From Siphonodentalium dalli (Eukaryota; Mollusca; Scaphopoda; Gadilida; Siphonodentaliidae): DNA of 64,000 nt. Positions 33,383-52,084 of the stretch are shown here, one piece after another; position 1 is the stretch's first letter; every line of letters starts with the position of its first letter. The stretch is taken from assembly GCA_032622095.1 (NCBI GenBank), contig CP136063.1, forward strand, positions 66,911,897-66,975,896. Direction: 5' to 3'. The notes beneath the pieces were generated by a model that saw only the letters and a list, made by a program, of their open reading frames with translations, was not told the DNA's origin and did not search any database. Made by a program: the position numbers and the translations under genes.

Positions 33383-33595
33383 CAGTAATGCCCTAAATAA
33401 GCGACTCCTTAACCACAGCAGAATTATGGGTAACTTTTCAGGATTTAGTCATAAATATGACTTGTTGCCATTCATTGTAAAGCTCTCAGTGAGAGCTTTC
33501 CGATGAATGGTAACAAGCCATATTTCCGACTAAATCCTGAAAAGTTACCCATAATTCTGCTGTGGTTAAAGAGTCGATTATTTAGGGCACAACTG
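33383..33595. mobile_element. Palindromic mariner-like MITE (copy 2)
   Basis: CAGTAATGCCCTAAAT to GGGCACAACTG, flanked by TA on both sides. The central arm contains CTTGTTGCCATTCAT. Confidence 0.82.
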
Positions 33596-33953
33596 TAGCA
33601 TGCTGAAGTACCAGATAGAGAAGCGGTGTGAAATTCAGAACGTTGGGTGAAAGTTTGAATGAACCGACAGTCAATGTCAAATGATCTGCCCCTCGCAGGG
33701 AGCAGAAAGATCATTGTTTCTATTTTGTAAAATGAACAGTTAGTAATACAAAAACCTCAAACATGCAAATTGCACATTATTTCCTTTCATGAAACATTGT
33801 AACTAATTCAATGTTCCAAAAACTATCATCTTATTAAATAACATATATAATAATCCTAAATCAATTAAATGAAATCATATAAAACAATGTCATCAAATCA
33901 AGAAAATAGACTGAATAAAGATACTCCTCAGACCTTGTATGAAAACACTATTA

Positions 33954-34108
33954 TCAAGCCTTGAAATAGTGTGTCTGTCATTTGCAGAATGAGGTCCCCA
34001 GAGGGTGAATTTAGTGATGCTACCCCGCATAGCGGGCTAGCATAACCAAATTCACCCTCTGGGGACCTCATTCTGCAAATGACAGACACATTATTTCAAG
34101 GCTTGACT
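33954..34108. repeat. Palindrome with GAATGAGGTCCCCAGAGGG arms (best copy)
   Basis: Arms of about 70 nt run from CAAGCCTTGAAAT to ATTTCAAGGCTTG around GCATAGC. Other whole or partial copies: 28567-28935, 35934-36000, 40198-40290, 40500-40612, 42540-42655, 63972-64000. Confidence 0.85.
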
Positions 34109-34229
34109 ATTATCAAATTTATTATATTTCATAACGGAAATGAACATGGCGGGATATTTATTTCATTACTTTAGTAAGAAGAAAACAATGGTTGCACATC
34201 AAAGATGGCCCTCATCAATCTTTTTTTTT

Positions 34230-34975
34230 TGCCTAAAAATAGACAAAGGGACATAACTCAGTTTAAAATAAACCCGACAAACCTGGTTATTGAACTCAAT
34301 TGAGATATTGTTGTAAACGATTCATATGCCAAATATGAATGGAATCGGTTGACCTGGAACTCTGATTTTCTAACTCGTTCTAGATATTTTTGTAAAAGAT
34401 CCATATACCAAATATGAATGGAATCAGTTCAAGTTATCTGACACCACTGACAGCCTTAAAATTGCTAAAAATAGACAATATAAGGGGCAAAACTGCGGTA
34501 AAAATAACGGACAAACCAGGTTTTCAAACTGTCGAAATATTGTTGTGAAAGCTCCATATACCAAATAGAATGGAATCAATGTTTTTTCAAGTTATCGCAC
34601 TAATGGCCTTAACATTTCTTGATGTTTGATAAAGTTATCGCACTAATGGCCTTAACATTTCTTGATGTTTGATAAAGTTATCGCACTAATGGCCTTAACA
34701 TTTCTTGATGTTTTTTCAAGTTATCGCACTAATGGCCTTAACATTTCTTGATGTTTGATCAAGTTATCGCGCTAATGACCTTAGAGTTGGTAAGTATAGA
34801 CAAAGGGCCATCACACTGGCAAATAGGGACTGATTTTCTGTGTGAAGCTGTCAAAAATGGCTTTGAACTCACATACCAAGAATTGTCAAAATCCATTAAT
34901 AAACAACTAAGTTATAGACAGTTAGGTATGCCTGCCTGCTAACTGTCCCTAGTCCAAAAAAGTTTTTTAACCCTG
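34230..34975. repeat. GGGCCATAACTC-type repeats with a 43-bp tandem array
   Basis: 34588-34785 holds about four and a half copies of a ~42-43-bp unit (GTTATCGCACTAATGGCC, then TTAACATTTCTTGATGTTT). The flanks carry degenerate CATATACCAAATATGAATGG blocks. Confidence 0.8.
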
Positions 34976-36240
34976 ACTGAACATTTACTTCATCGATCTA
35001 AAGTTTTGTGAGCCTTAGTGTCCATGTGGTACTAACAGTTTCCTCACTCAAACGGAAAATTGTGGTGAATAGGTGGAATAAACAGGATAACACGTGAACG
35101 TTGTAACTTTACAGACAAAACAACATTAATTGAACAATAAATTAGATAAATAAATGAACTTCTCCACATAACTGCTTTCACGCGTTTTCCGAATTGCATA
35201 ACCACATGTTTTATGGTGCCGAAAAATCAGTAGTATAGGGATTTATAATTCCCAAAATTTTTTGTAAGCAAGCTATCAATAACTTCATTAGAATACCTTC
35301 ATAGTAGGAATATTTTGAAGTTTCATCTCTCAAATTATGTAACTCTTATAATTATAATGATCTTGAACACCGCCATGAGCATTTGAGTTCTGTCAACTTA
35401 AGGGGGCTGAAGTCAAAACGAATGAACTAAATGTGAGAAACAAATCTGTCATGTTTGTGCTAATTTGAAACTATCTGATACTCTAGACATCTAACCCACT
35501 GTGCCAGATACAGTAATGCTCTAAATAATCGACTCCTTAACCACAGCAGAATTATGGGTAACTTTTCAGGATTTAGTCAGAAATATGGCTTGTTGCCATT
35601 CTTTGGAAAGCTCTCACCGAGATGTTTAAACATCGTCTAAACTACACTCAATTGTAAATATTTACATCTGGATTCGGGATGCAACTATCGGCGATAAACA
35701 AACACAAATGATTTCACAATCGATAGTCATTGCATTTAATTAATATATCAGAATGACTGTTGTCAATTTGGATTAATATTTGTAAAAATAACTTCTTTGA
35801 GTAAGATTATTCTCCATTTCTATTTGATCACCCTACCGGAGTGTTTCACATCACTTTAAAGGGTACTGTACACTAAATACGGCCATTTTTGGGACCATCT
35901 CCTTTTATACTCAACAGAATATATGCAACAATAAAGTGTGCCTGTCATTTGCAGAATAAGGTCCCCAGAGGGTGAATTTAGTGACGCTATCCTGCATATC
36001 ATCTTTGTCAGTATCTATCTCAGGGTACCCACAGACATAACGAAAGGCCATTTTTGCAACATTTTCTATCTGCTACTCTAAATAACATGGACGTTCAAGG
36101 CCTTTTTAACTCTTTTTTTTCAAAGCTTGTTATTTGCACGTTCAGTGAGCAGTACATATTCTGTAAACTCTGTAAAGGCCACCTATGGTAATACAAGCAC
36201 CCTGTGGGAATCCTGTATGGGGGCCGTTGTCAAAATGTTT
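34976..36240. other. Repeat fragments only
   Basis: Half copies of two palindromic families (mariner-like 35511-35620; GAATGAGG type 35934-36000), joined to dispersed repeats at 35625-35800 and 35862-35935. No gene seen. Confidence 0.45.
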
Positions 36241-36248
36241 TATACATA

Positions 36249-36395
36249 GACAGAACACAACGCGCATCTTAATCGAGAATCTTTTATCGAATGAGTTGCG
36301 GATGGCGCAAGGATATATTTCGCGAGAAATGTAACTATGCGCCATCCGCAACGAGTTCGATAAAAGATTCGAGATTATGATGCAAGTTGTGTTCT
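36249..36395. repeat. ~147-nt foldback repeat
   Basis: CAGAACACAACGCGCATC to a complementary end GTTGTGTTCTG. The inner stem GTTGCGGATGGCGCA is perfect around a ~25-nt loop. Confidence 0.82.
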
Positions 36396-36399
36396 GTAT

Positions 36400-37860
36400 T
36401 CATTTCAATCCATGAATGTCACCTTCATTGTTACCATAGCTACCTTTATTGCGATTTAAGTCTGACAAATAACCAGTAATTATGGGGGAATCACCAGAAG
36501 CGGATGATCGACGTAATGTACGTCGTCTTTCTTGGAGACAACATCAACACGAATAGTTCCGGCTTGTATTCCACTAGAGGTATACACTAATATGTATTCA
36601 ATGACTGGGATTCCGTTGAATACATGTGCCTCACGTCAATGGGTGTGGAATAAATAAATGTACACCAGTTTCAGTTGACACGAGATTGAAATGTTGCCGT
36701 AAATAATTGCCATCTGTTTCAATTCGAAACTATTTTTCTTCCGAAATTCTGATAAAGGCATACATTTCTTTTAGCACAAGGACGAAACAGCGATAAAATT
36801 GATCATTGGTCATATATTGATCTTAGTATTAAACAGGGGCCGAAAGAACTGCATGTTTGATCGATGAATGGAAGAACATGAACTTACAAATAATATCAAT
36901 ACTGTGCGTGCATTTATGCAGAAAACGCTTTGACAATTACCCGTCACATGACATTACCCGAGACTGGTGAGCATTTATGTATATAGTCATGCACACGGTG
37001 TGCATCTATGTATAAAACGTTACGACAAAAAATCCATCAGCATCACTGCCTGGTCTAGAAATGATTTTCATATAATGGAAATAAATACATTTACACTCAC
37101 GCCAACATATGATGAAGCTAATTTACATAGGATGCACACATGAATAATAAACATAGGCTGACAAACGAATATAGTTCATCAATAGACTACTCAATGGTAC
37201 AAACTGGTGAATTCATTTCCAAGGTTACACTCAAGGTCGTTATTGTAACAGTAAGATTGTTTTGAGATATCAACGGAAAAAGGTTGTTTAATTATCAAAA
37301 CAAAAATATCACTTAAATCATATTTAGTCATTAACTATGTGCAAAGTTCTACCTATAAAGGAAATTTGTTTAGATAATTTGGTGCACAAATGAGGTTCTG
37401 AGATAAAAAAAATAAAAAATTTACAGGCACAAATAACTGCATACATGTAGTTCCATAGTTTGTAAACAAAAAGAAATTTGCATTCAGTTACATATTTTTG
37501 CTTTTGTTCACTAACCACGAATGATGAAATTTTCAGAATCTGAATCGGTACATAGGAACAAAATTTTCAAAGTCATATTCTCCCAGTCCAAGTTTCCTTC
37601 TACGTAAACCAGCTGGTAAAATCAGTTGGGTTATTGCTGTTTTATGTCAAAGTTCAGTTCATATACATTTCTATAGCCCAGGTCCAGTGGTGAGATTTTT
37701 TTTATAGTTTTTAATAATTTTTACCCTACAAATCCGTACATGATGCTATATACATTGGAAAGAGTGACATCTTACGGTCATAATAATGTATAATAATCTC
37801 ACTTTCATGCTATATTGTGCATCAAATATGTCGCGTAAATACAGAAACCTCAGTTTGTTT
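36400..37860. other. No gene recognised
   Basis: Relatively repeat-poor AT-rich DNA. I see neither coding signal nor TIR. Confidence 0.4.
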
Positions 37861-37868
37861 ACATTTAA

Positions 37869-38259
37869 CCCTTTCAGTGCCAGGGGCCGATCTCATCGGC
37901 CCTAATTTACAGCCCTAAATTTTTTTTCTTTTAAATGGGTTGAATTTTGTTTGGGTATGCATGCTATAGCGAATTTAAAAACAAACTGGATATAACCTTA
38001 GGGGCATGTTATAACTCAAAACTATCACCAAGTATTCATAGTAATAATTTTGATGCCCATGAAAAACGTAAGATTCCCTGGCACCAAACCTACAAAATAA
38101 GTCTGTTAAAGAATATAAGAAAAAATTATTATAAAATTGTAAGGCCAATGCATTCTCTTATATATGCGAGACGACCTATGGTCGACTCGCATATATAAGA
38201 GAATGCATTGGCACAGGGTATATGGGTCGATACAAAAATCGGACCTGGCACTGAAAGGG
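37869..38259. mobile_element. TTAA-flanked hairpin MITE, family C
   Basis: The ends CCCTTTCAGTGCCAGG / CCTGGCACTGAAAGGG are flanked by TTAA (37865-37868 and 38260-38263). It carries one 67-nt hairpin (38145-38211), identical apart from one loop base to those in families A and B, although the ends differ. Confidence 0.88.
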
Positions 38260-38654
38260 TTAATACACAGTCATTTCACGAGGTCATATGAGTTTGTATT
38301 CTTGTAAACATTGGGATAAAATATATTTTTCATATTCCATGATTTCTTTCAGTAACAATATAATATTTTCTATGGAATAAACTGGTTTACTGTCACAATT
38401 TTCAATTTTGTTACATTTTAGTACACTTTAATGGGATTTCCGGTGAGTGGTTCAACAACGCTAATCAAATCCCCCCTCCAACATTGAAAGATATATACAC
38501 AGGATTTCATTGTAAAACAGGATTATCCCAAACTATTTCATTAGCTGGTTTTCGTCGAAGGAAACTTGTACTGATGTTCTCCCTGTTTAGTTTGTGATTG
38601 AGCTTTCAAATTAGTTGGTACAAAAAGACATGTATGCATGTAGAAATATCAGAT

Positions 38655-38820
38655 ACAGTAATGCTCTAATTAATCGACTCCTTAACCCGAGCAGAATTAT
38701 GGGTAACTTTTCAAGATTTAGTCGGAAATATGGCTTGTTGCCATTCATCGGAAAGCTCTCGCTGAAAAGTTACCCAAAATTCTGCTCTGGTTAAGGAGTC
38801 GATTAATTAGAGCATTACTG
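38655..38820. mobile_element. Palindromic mariner-like MITE (copy 3, short)
   Basis: CAGTAATGCTCTAATTAATC ... CATTACTG, flanked by TA. One arm lacks the GATTTAGTCGG-CATTCATCGG part, so the stem is asymmetric. Confidence 0.8.
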
Positions 38821-38833
38821 TATGGTACTTTAA

Positions 38834-39150
38834 CCCTTTCATGACAGCTGTGCTGGTGCAGCATTAAATATTCAGTGCCAGGGCATTCTCTTATTTATGC
38901 GAGTCTCCCATAGCAGACAGGAGCTGCGCTGGTGCAGCATTAAAGATCCTGTGACAGTGCATTCTCTAATATATGCCTCACATATATATGAGAAAGCACT
39001 GGCTTACATGGTCAAGGTAAATTTGTTTAGCCAATGTATTCTCTTATATTATAATGTATGCGAGGTTCCTTATGGGAGACTCGCAAATATAAGAGAATGT
39101 ATTGGCACAGGATTTTTAAAATATTTAGAAAGCCAGTCATGGAAGAGTTA
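38834..39150. mobile_element. Diverged TTAA hairpin MITE, family D
   Basis: It starts TTAA|CCCTTTCATGACAGC, and the right end is decayed (GTCATGGAAGAGTTATA). It contains degraded hairpin arms (GCATTCTCTTATTTATGCG, AATATAAGAGAATGTATTGG). GCTGGTGCAGCATTAAA occurs twice near the left end. Confidence 0.65.
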
Positions 39151-39324
39151 TAAGAAGGCATAGAAACAGTGCATACAAACAAAAACATGTTTGACATGTC
39201 TGTCAGTTTCTGGTAGGAGAAAATCGGGTAAAAACTCGCAGTTCAGATTAAATCCAAACAATATCAAACTGCCTTGAATTCTACATGATGCAAAAGAATC
39301 TGTCATTCAGCTGCAAGTTACAAA

Positions 39325-39496
39325 TAATTGACTCCTTAACCACAGTCTCAATGAGAGCTTTCCGATGAATGGCAACAAGCCATATTTCGGACAGAGCTTT
39401 CCGATGAATGGCAACAAGTCATATTTCCGACTAAAGCCTGAAAGGTTACCCATAATTCTTCTGCGGTTAAGGAGTCGATTATTTAGGGCATTACTG
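39325..39496. mobile_element. Palindromic mariner-like MITE (copy 4, rearranged)
   Basis: The right arm is complete to CATTACTG. GAGCTTTCCGATGAATGGC is duplicated in the centre, and the left end is missing. Confidence 0.7.
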
Positions 39497-39677
39497 TAAC
39501 TAAATTATTCCAGACTGAATCAAAAAGAATATATTTCATCAATGCTTTAGTCAGATTGTCAATACATTACCAATGGTGAGAACATGCAAGGATTTCACAC
39601 TTTAAAAAAAAATAAATATAGACGATTAAACATTTTTAAAGATTCAGTCATTGTGGCAAACCTGTTCAAGCCTTTAA

Positions 39678-40141
39678 CCCTTTACCCAACAAACCGGCCA
39701 AAAACGCACAAATAAAGCTTCAACAGCCTAAATATATAATTATATTCGGTCTGTCTCAATAACACCATACAAATATGGATATCATTGGAACCGGTTCATT
39801 GACCACATTGTGATGGTTACAGTTATGCCCTGTGCCAATGCATTCTCTTATATATGCGAGTCGACCAAAGGTCGCCTCGCATATATAAGAGAATGCATTG
39901 GCCTAAACAAATTCTTTTTTTAACACTTTTTACCATTTTTTCTCACATTCTTTAACAATTTTAGAATTATTTCTTACATTTTTTAACAATTTTCATAATA
40001 TTTTTCTACATTCTTTGACAATTTTATCATTTTTAATATGTGTTAAGCCAATGCATTCTCTTATATATGCGAGGCGACCTATGGTCGACTCGCATATATA
40101 AGAGAATGCATTGGCACAGGGCCATTCTGTTGGGTAAAGGG
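39678..40141. mobile_element. TTAA-flanked hairpin MITE, family B, copy 3
   Basis: TTAA lies at 39674-39677 and 40142-40145. Hairpins at 39835-39901 and 40048-40114. It lies about 560 bp beyond the p66 stop codon. Confidence 0.92.
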
Positions 40142-40197
40142 TTAAATTCCCCCAAATTCTTGCCGGATGATAGCACATACAGATGAAGCCTGAGTTT

Positions 40198-40612
40198 AGT
40201 GTGCCTGTCATTTGCAGAATGAGGTCCCCAGAGGGTGAATTTAGTGACGCTATCCCACATGAGGTCCTCATTCTGCATGGCCTCATCTGCTATGGGAGAC
40301 ATAGACTCAAGATTGAAGTTCCCAAATGGTGAATATTGTGATGTACACCCACTGGAAACCTCGATTATGCAATGTGTCGTCTGCCAATTTGGGGATACAG
40401 AGAAACTAAACTAAAAAAGAAATAGAATCAATGTGAAGGAGTTCCTATAGAAATTTGATAAATTAATAAAGAAACTTTCCAGAGAAGATGAGTTCTAAGC
40501 AGAATGAGGTCCCAAGAGGGTGAATTTAGTGATGCTAGACCGCTATGTGGGATAGCATCGCTAAATTTGCCCTCTCGGGACCTCATTCTGCAAATGACAA
40601 GCACACTCCTGA
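40198..40612. repeat. Two GAATGAGGTCC palindrome copies, 3' of p66
   Basis: 40198-40290 and 40500-40612 (the latter complete: AGCAGAATGAGGTCCC to GGGACCTCATTCTGC). They probably lie in or near the 3' UTR of the p66 gene. Confidence 0.75.
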
Positions 40613-40704
40613 GCACAATAAAAATCGGCCACAATGCTCCAAAATTAAGGGAATTTAAAGGCGTGCTTAGTTGAAACAGATTGTCTCTTATTACATGGCC
40701 GTGA

Positions 40705-46603
<5,899 letters not shown>

Positions 46604-46938
46604 TTCTAGAATATATAAAATTGGAAACAATTATTTCCATTATAATTTGACAATATACATGTACATGTACCACCAGAAACGGGGAACACTTTACTTTCAA
46701 AATTACATCATAACATGGGAGTAAAATGGTATACAAAAATCTTAATTGCATAGCATTTTCCCCAGTGCCTCATACTGCTTTAATAATTTCATATCACAAC
46801 TTATTAATTTATCTGACTATCTCAATAAACACAAGCTTATGAGTTAAATAGTAAGGAAGACAGTGATAAATGAGTGGTGTTCGTCCATGACAAATTTCAT
46901 GATGATAAGACAAACATTAGGGCCTGTAGCCCGTACTA

Positions 46939-48191
46939 AGGCCAAAAAAAAACATCTGTGTTTCCGGTTACCCGACCGACCTGCCGAAATTGGGCCGACC
47001 TGAACTTTTTTTCTTCAAATTTCAACCCAAAAAAAAAACATTCAACCCAAAAAAAACAAACTTTTTTTTTTTTTTTTAATGCATGTAATTGGCATGTAAA
47101 CACATCTATATCATTAAATATATACTATATACTATGTTTACATTAAGCAGCAATAATTTTAGATGGAATTTTCCAAAACAATTTACTTCTATTAAAATAC
47201 ATGTCCATTTGTGGTTGCAGATGAATCCCAATCTCACCAATAAATCTGCAGTCTTTAAAACCTGCCTGTGGTAATCTTGTTTGTTCAACTCCCATGTCTT
47301 GTGGGAAGAAGTCTTATCTGTTAGAGAGCAATATACATTTAGAAGACATTCTATATCAGAATTTAAAGTTCCTCTCCCCAGTCAATCAAGGATTCATAGT
47401 GTTCATGCATAGTTACTAGTATGTATACAGACAGTATAAAGATGACTGCATGTCTACCATATCAAACACCCTTCTGTGATGGGCACTAAAAAAGCACATG
47501 AAATTATCTACTGGTTTGTTTGGGTGTATGATGTATCAAACTTACAAGCATGCATATGCCAGTGTGTATAAGGAACTTCAAAGTTGGGGCCAATTTGAAT
47601 GCTGAGGTGTGGTACCTCAGTCAAGTTGTGGCCTGTGGTACCATTTTCAGTGTGGTGTGGGACTTTATATTTCAGTGCAGTTGAGGGGTGTCTGAGGAAC
47701 ATTTACACCCTGTGCAATGAGTCTGAGGCGCATGTGAGATATGTGTCTTAGATACTGAGGTGTATGACCAAATATTTAAGTGAGGTTTGAATTAATATCA
47801 TACAAGTTATGTTATTATAAAGTAATATAAAAGCCCTATTATGGTGTATGTCTTGGGCCTGTTGATATGTCAATATTGTGCTCTGAGGAAGATGTGCCAC
47901 CACAATCTAAACTGAGAGAATAATTACAAGAGAGCTGCATAATTGAGTGCCTGGGAGGCATTTGTTTGTTCACATTGACAATACTTATCATATTATTGTG
48001 CTACATTAACTGTTTACTTGCAATATACATGGACAGCCTTAACACAAGTATAAAGAGTAAGCATTAATGTACTTCTTAACTGTTCGGGGGAAAAATAAAA
48101 AAATATTACCAAAAAAAAAAAAATCCCTACCTACCTACCTGGAATTTTTTGGCACCGTAATAGGAAACAAATAAGTTGTTTTTTTAGGCCT
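46939..48191. mobile_element. TIR element inserted in a ~165-bp repeat unit
   Basis: The ends AGGCCAAAAAAAAACATCTG (then GTTTCCGGTTAC) and the complement of TAGGAAAC...TTTTTTTAGGCCT are flanked by ACTA (46935-46938 and 48192-48195). The interrupted repeat continues across it (CCCGTACTA | TACTAATGGATTG). Interior 47100-48100 is AT-rich without a recognisable ORF. Confidence 0.65.
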
Positions 48192-48195
48192 ACTA

Positions 48196-50600
48196 ATGGA
48201 TTGCATTAGATCCCTTCAACAGCCCCCTTCCCCTAGCCAAGTTTTATCCTGTTGATTTCTCCTGCTACGATACTCTCACCTGCTGAATAATAGTGCATGC
48301 AATTGCATGATTATTTAATTTCAGCCAAAAATACAACCCTGAACAGATTGAAAGTGAAAATAACCCATATTTACTGTGTTTTTTTTAGCAATCTAGGTAG
48401 AAAATCCTTGCAAAACATGGTTTTTGTGTATCATGATATGTATCGTATCGTATCATTGGTAATGTATCGTGATATGTATCGTATCGTGACAAAGTGTATC
48501 GTTGCAGCCCTAGTTGCTACATTATATTAATCTTCCTTTCATGGCCTTTGACTCTGTGATAATGAACACATGCTTGTCGCTTGATCATATAACAGGGCAA
48601 GGGGCTCTCGATGGAATATTTTGTGTATAAACGCGTACAATACAGAATAACAACATTATGTTATAGTATGTTTACATATAAATGCACTAGTTTAATAATA
48701 GGCAAAATATTAATAACACCTGTTTACGATTTGTTGACCTGAAAACTCCAGGTAGCTAGGTACCGGTATATGTATGTCAGCATTTTCATAGATGTATACT
48801 GTTAGCATAAAGTGTGTTGATGTTATAACATAACTACCAGTATCTGAGCATTGTTCTTGTAACGGAAATGTAATTGTATAATTATCATATAATTGTACAT
48901 AAAACATGTAAACATGGCAAATTTACATTGGAAATGAAAGTGAAAAAGAAAGTAAGATTCTGGAATCCTATGAGGTAACTCTGCGTGATTACGAAATGTT
49001 ACAGAAAATAGGTCCCGAACAAATCACTGTTTAATTGTTTTATAATCCCAATGATATTTGTTGGTGAATAAAACAACACAATTGTGTTAAATACATGGAT
49101 ATACATGTAGCTCCAAAATCGTGAAGTAAATATAGAGCATGTGGTCGCCTTTTCTAGTTTTAGTACACTGTACCTAACTTACTCGACACTTGAAATTATA
49201 GGAGGACCTCAACCAAATGAGGCGATCTTACTAAAAAAAATGAAACTATGGCCATTTCCTTGATAAAGTAATGCATTTTATAAGCCAACAAGACAGATAC
49301 AAAAAATGGCTGTTATATGACAATATATCTGGCCGTCATATCACTCGGTGGACAAAAAAATGGCTGTCGGAACGTCTTTATCCCCACAAATCACTGTTAG
49401 AATCTAAGATACGGTTCCATTTTGTTCACAACAACCAACACTGTGTTATATTTTGTTGCGGGTTATCTTGACCTTGTTTTGTTAACAGTTACACCGACCA
49501 CGTTATATTGCATTGACGGGTACCTCGTCCGCTTTGAAAATTTCAACTGCGTTGGAGTAACATTACGACCATGTTGCGTTAACACTAAAACCGCATTGGT
49601 GGTCATTTTTAAAGTGGTCTCACAGCGGTTCCAAAGCGGCCGAGAGGGACACTTAATTTTAGAATATGTGTAGAGCGTCTGCGGATTATTTATTTATAGA
49701 CTCCATTGTATGTATTTATGATGGCAATAAATTTCTATTGCTTTTGAAGTTAAGATGGTTTGATAGGTTGACAACTCTGGTAGAAAATATATGAAGGTAA
49801 AACGATCTGCCAATTACAATATCTTACACTTCTATAGATTATAGACCAAAATGGCAAAAGTACGTCGATAAATCTGTGTTCCTACATTGAAACTATTTAC
49901 ATGATTTTCCCCTTTAATAGCAGCTACCAGCCCCATTCCCCGACCCCCAGCAGCAACCCTGGCTAATGTTGAGTCGTTGACATGCATTTTATATTTATTT
50001 GCCTCGGCTGAAAAAAATGCTTATCATTTGAGCTCACGTAGCTAAATCGAGCTAAATTTGTAATGAGATTTCAGTCTGTTTTCATCCGTTCAAAACCTAT
50101 CGCAATGTATTTTGCAATGCGAATTTAATTTTACTGGATCAAAATAACATTGAGCTTTTCAAAAATACCTTGCGCTCATCTACTCACTCGGCCAGTGTCC
50201 CCCTGAAAAAGTGGCTTCATTGGGGGGCATCAGCTTTTCTGAAAAAAATAACATGGAACTTAAATCCGAAGCAACCAGACAAAAAACGGGTGGATTTTAC
50301 CCATATTCGAACTTGATCTGTATTTCGAGCTGATAAACTCATATACCAAACTTGATTCAGATATGATCGCACAAACTAAAGTTATCATCCGGAAACCAGA
50401 AAATTATAAGATTCTAAGTAAAAAAAGGGCCATAACTCTCGCAAAAATGGGTGGAGCAAACCCATATTCGAACTTGACCTGTATTTTGGTCTGATAAACT
50501 CACCCATGAAATTTGCTTTTGATCTAATAACCGAAACTAAAGTTATTATCCGGAAACCATTTCCGGACGCACGCACGCACTGACGGACACCCGCTATTTT
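48196..50600. other. Repeat fragments, no gene recognised
   Basis: 48425-48512 is a GTATC/ATATGTATCGTATCG low-complexity block ending CGTTGCAGCCCTAG, which looks like a hAT terminus. 49260-49680 has overlapping open frames with no domain. 50280-50570 holds GGGCCATAACTC and GTTATCATCCGGAAACC repeats. Confidence 0.4.
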
Positions 50601-50605
50601 AATAG

Positions 50606-50640
50606 CCCCCCCCCCCCCCCCCCCCCCCCAAAAAAAACTT
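50606..50640. repeat. Poly-C / poly-A tract
   Basis: A pure C run of about 23 followed by A. Probable assembly weak point. Confidence 0.85.
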
Positions 50641-52084
50641 CGGGGGACAATGAAACAAACATTTTGATTGGCTCCACAAAACGGTCTCTCGCAATATGTA
50701 TAAAAGTAGGATTTCAATTGAGTTTTTCTGGATGCAATGTATGGTAAAGCCGAGTGCAATTACTGATGCATTTTTGTTATCTTCGATCGCCGCCGATGAC
50801 AATGCACTCATAACAAAGATCATTGATTGGCTATTTCTTCCGCTTAGTTCATTAACCAATTTATTGCACAAATTATGCAGAGTGAGGTGCAATCACATCA
50901 CCAAATTGATGTTCACACATGATTTCCTTGATCTTCAAAGTTATTTGTGTCGTGACCAATCGTGCTTCCGTATTTCTTCCTCTCCTAATGGGAATCCAGC
51001 CACTTTGAGAAAAATATTTCTCATAAATGGATGCCAGAGGTTTATCCAATCAGACAAGATGCTGTAACATTGTGTCCTTAACCTTCATAAATACAATCCA
51101 GGTAAATTCATATGCAGAAGCGGCAGTTTTTTAAACACATTTCGTAAGTTTGGTAAAAAGTTTAATCTATCTCATAAAAGTTTTAATCAAATCGCCTTAG
51201 ATCGCACCTAGTGTTGGAAGGTTGTGGAATTCTGTTTCGGTTTCATTTTTTTTGGGGTGAAAAACCTCGGTCTCGGTGTCAGTTTTAGTACATGTATGCA
51301 ATCACTTAGCATATAGCAATTAGTCCAACACAATTGGACAAAACAGGCACTACCGGTTTATACAGAGGGTTAGGATAAGTTAGGGAACAGCTTGCTGTGT
51401 TGCTAAATCATAAACTTTAATGAGAATGTGAGATAAAAGTCATATTGAACCATCAAGTTTAAGCACACACAAAATAGTTGTGCCCGACTGACCATATTTT
51501 TTTACGCTGACTCTAAACTTTTTTTCCGACTATACACAAATATTTCCCCCATACCAAAATCAAAACATAAAAGTGAAACGCAAATACAGAACGTTTCATG
51601 CATACAAGATGAAGTCACGTGCGACTTATATTGATAACGATATCATTTACAATCAATACTGCGTTGAATTGTTTAATAAAGACAAGGCCGTGGTAATCAA
51701 TCAGTTACGATGTAGCATGTGCCCAGTTCTGACATGGACAATGATGACGTAATTACGTGTTTGATGTTCCCGCTCAGTTTGTGGGTGAGAGATACCGATG
51801 CGCGCATAAATAACTGCCGCGATCAACAAGGCGCAAATAAGTGCACAGTCCTCCTCACGAAGAATTCCTAGCGGGAGCAATAAATTACTCCTGTATAACA
51901 GGTTACTGGAGCAATTTCTCTCGCAATTCACAAATAAGTAAATGTTCATCTTATTGGTAAATTGAATAGTTATTACTGTATTATATATTAAAATTTTAAT
52001 TTACAATGTACATGTTATTGTTTCTACTTTGTGTTTGTGTTGACTTAAATTATTATTCCATGGGGTCTTATTACAATGAATGCC
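50641..52084. other. No gene recognised
   Basis: 50690-51070 keeps frames open on both strands but shows no domain and no consistent splice sites. 51700-51950 likewise. Confidence 0.35.
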
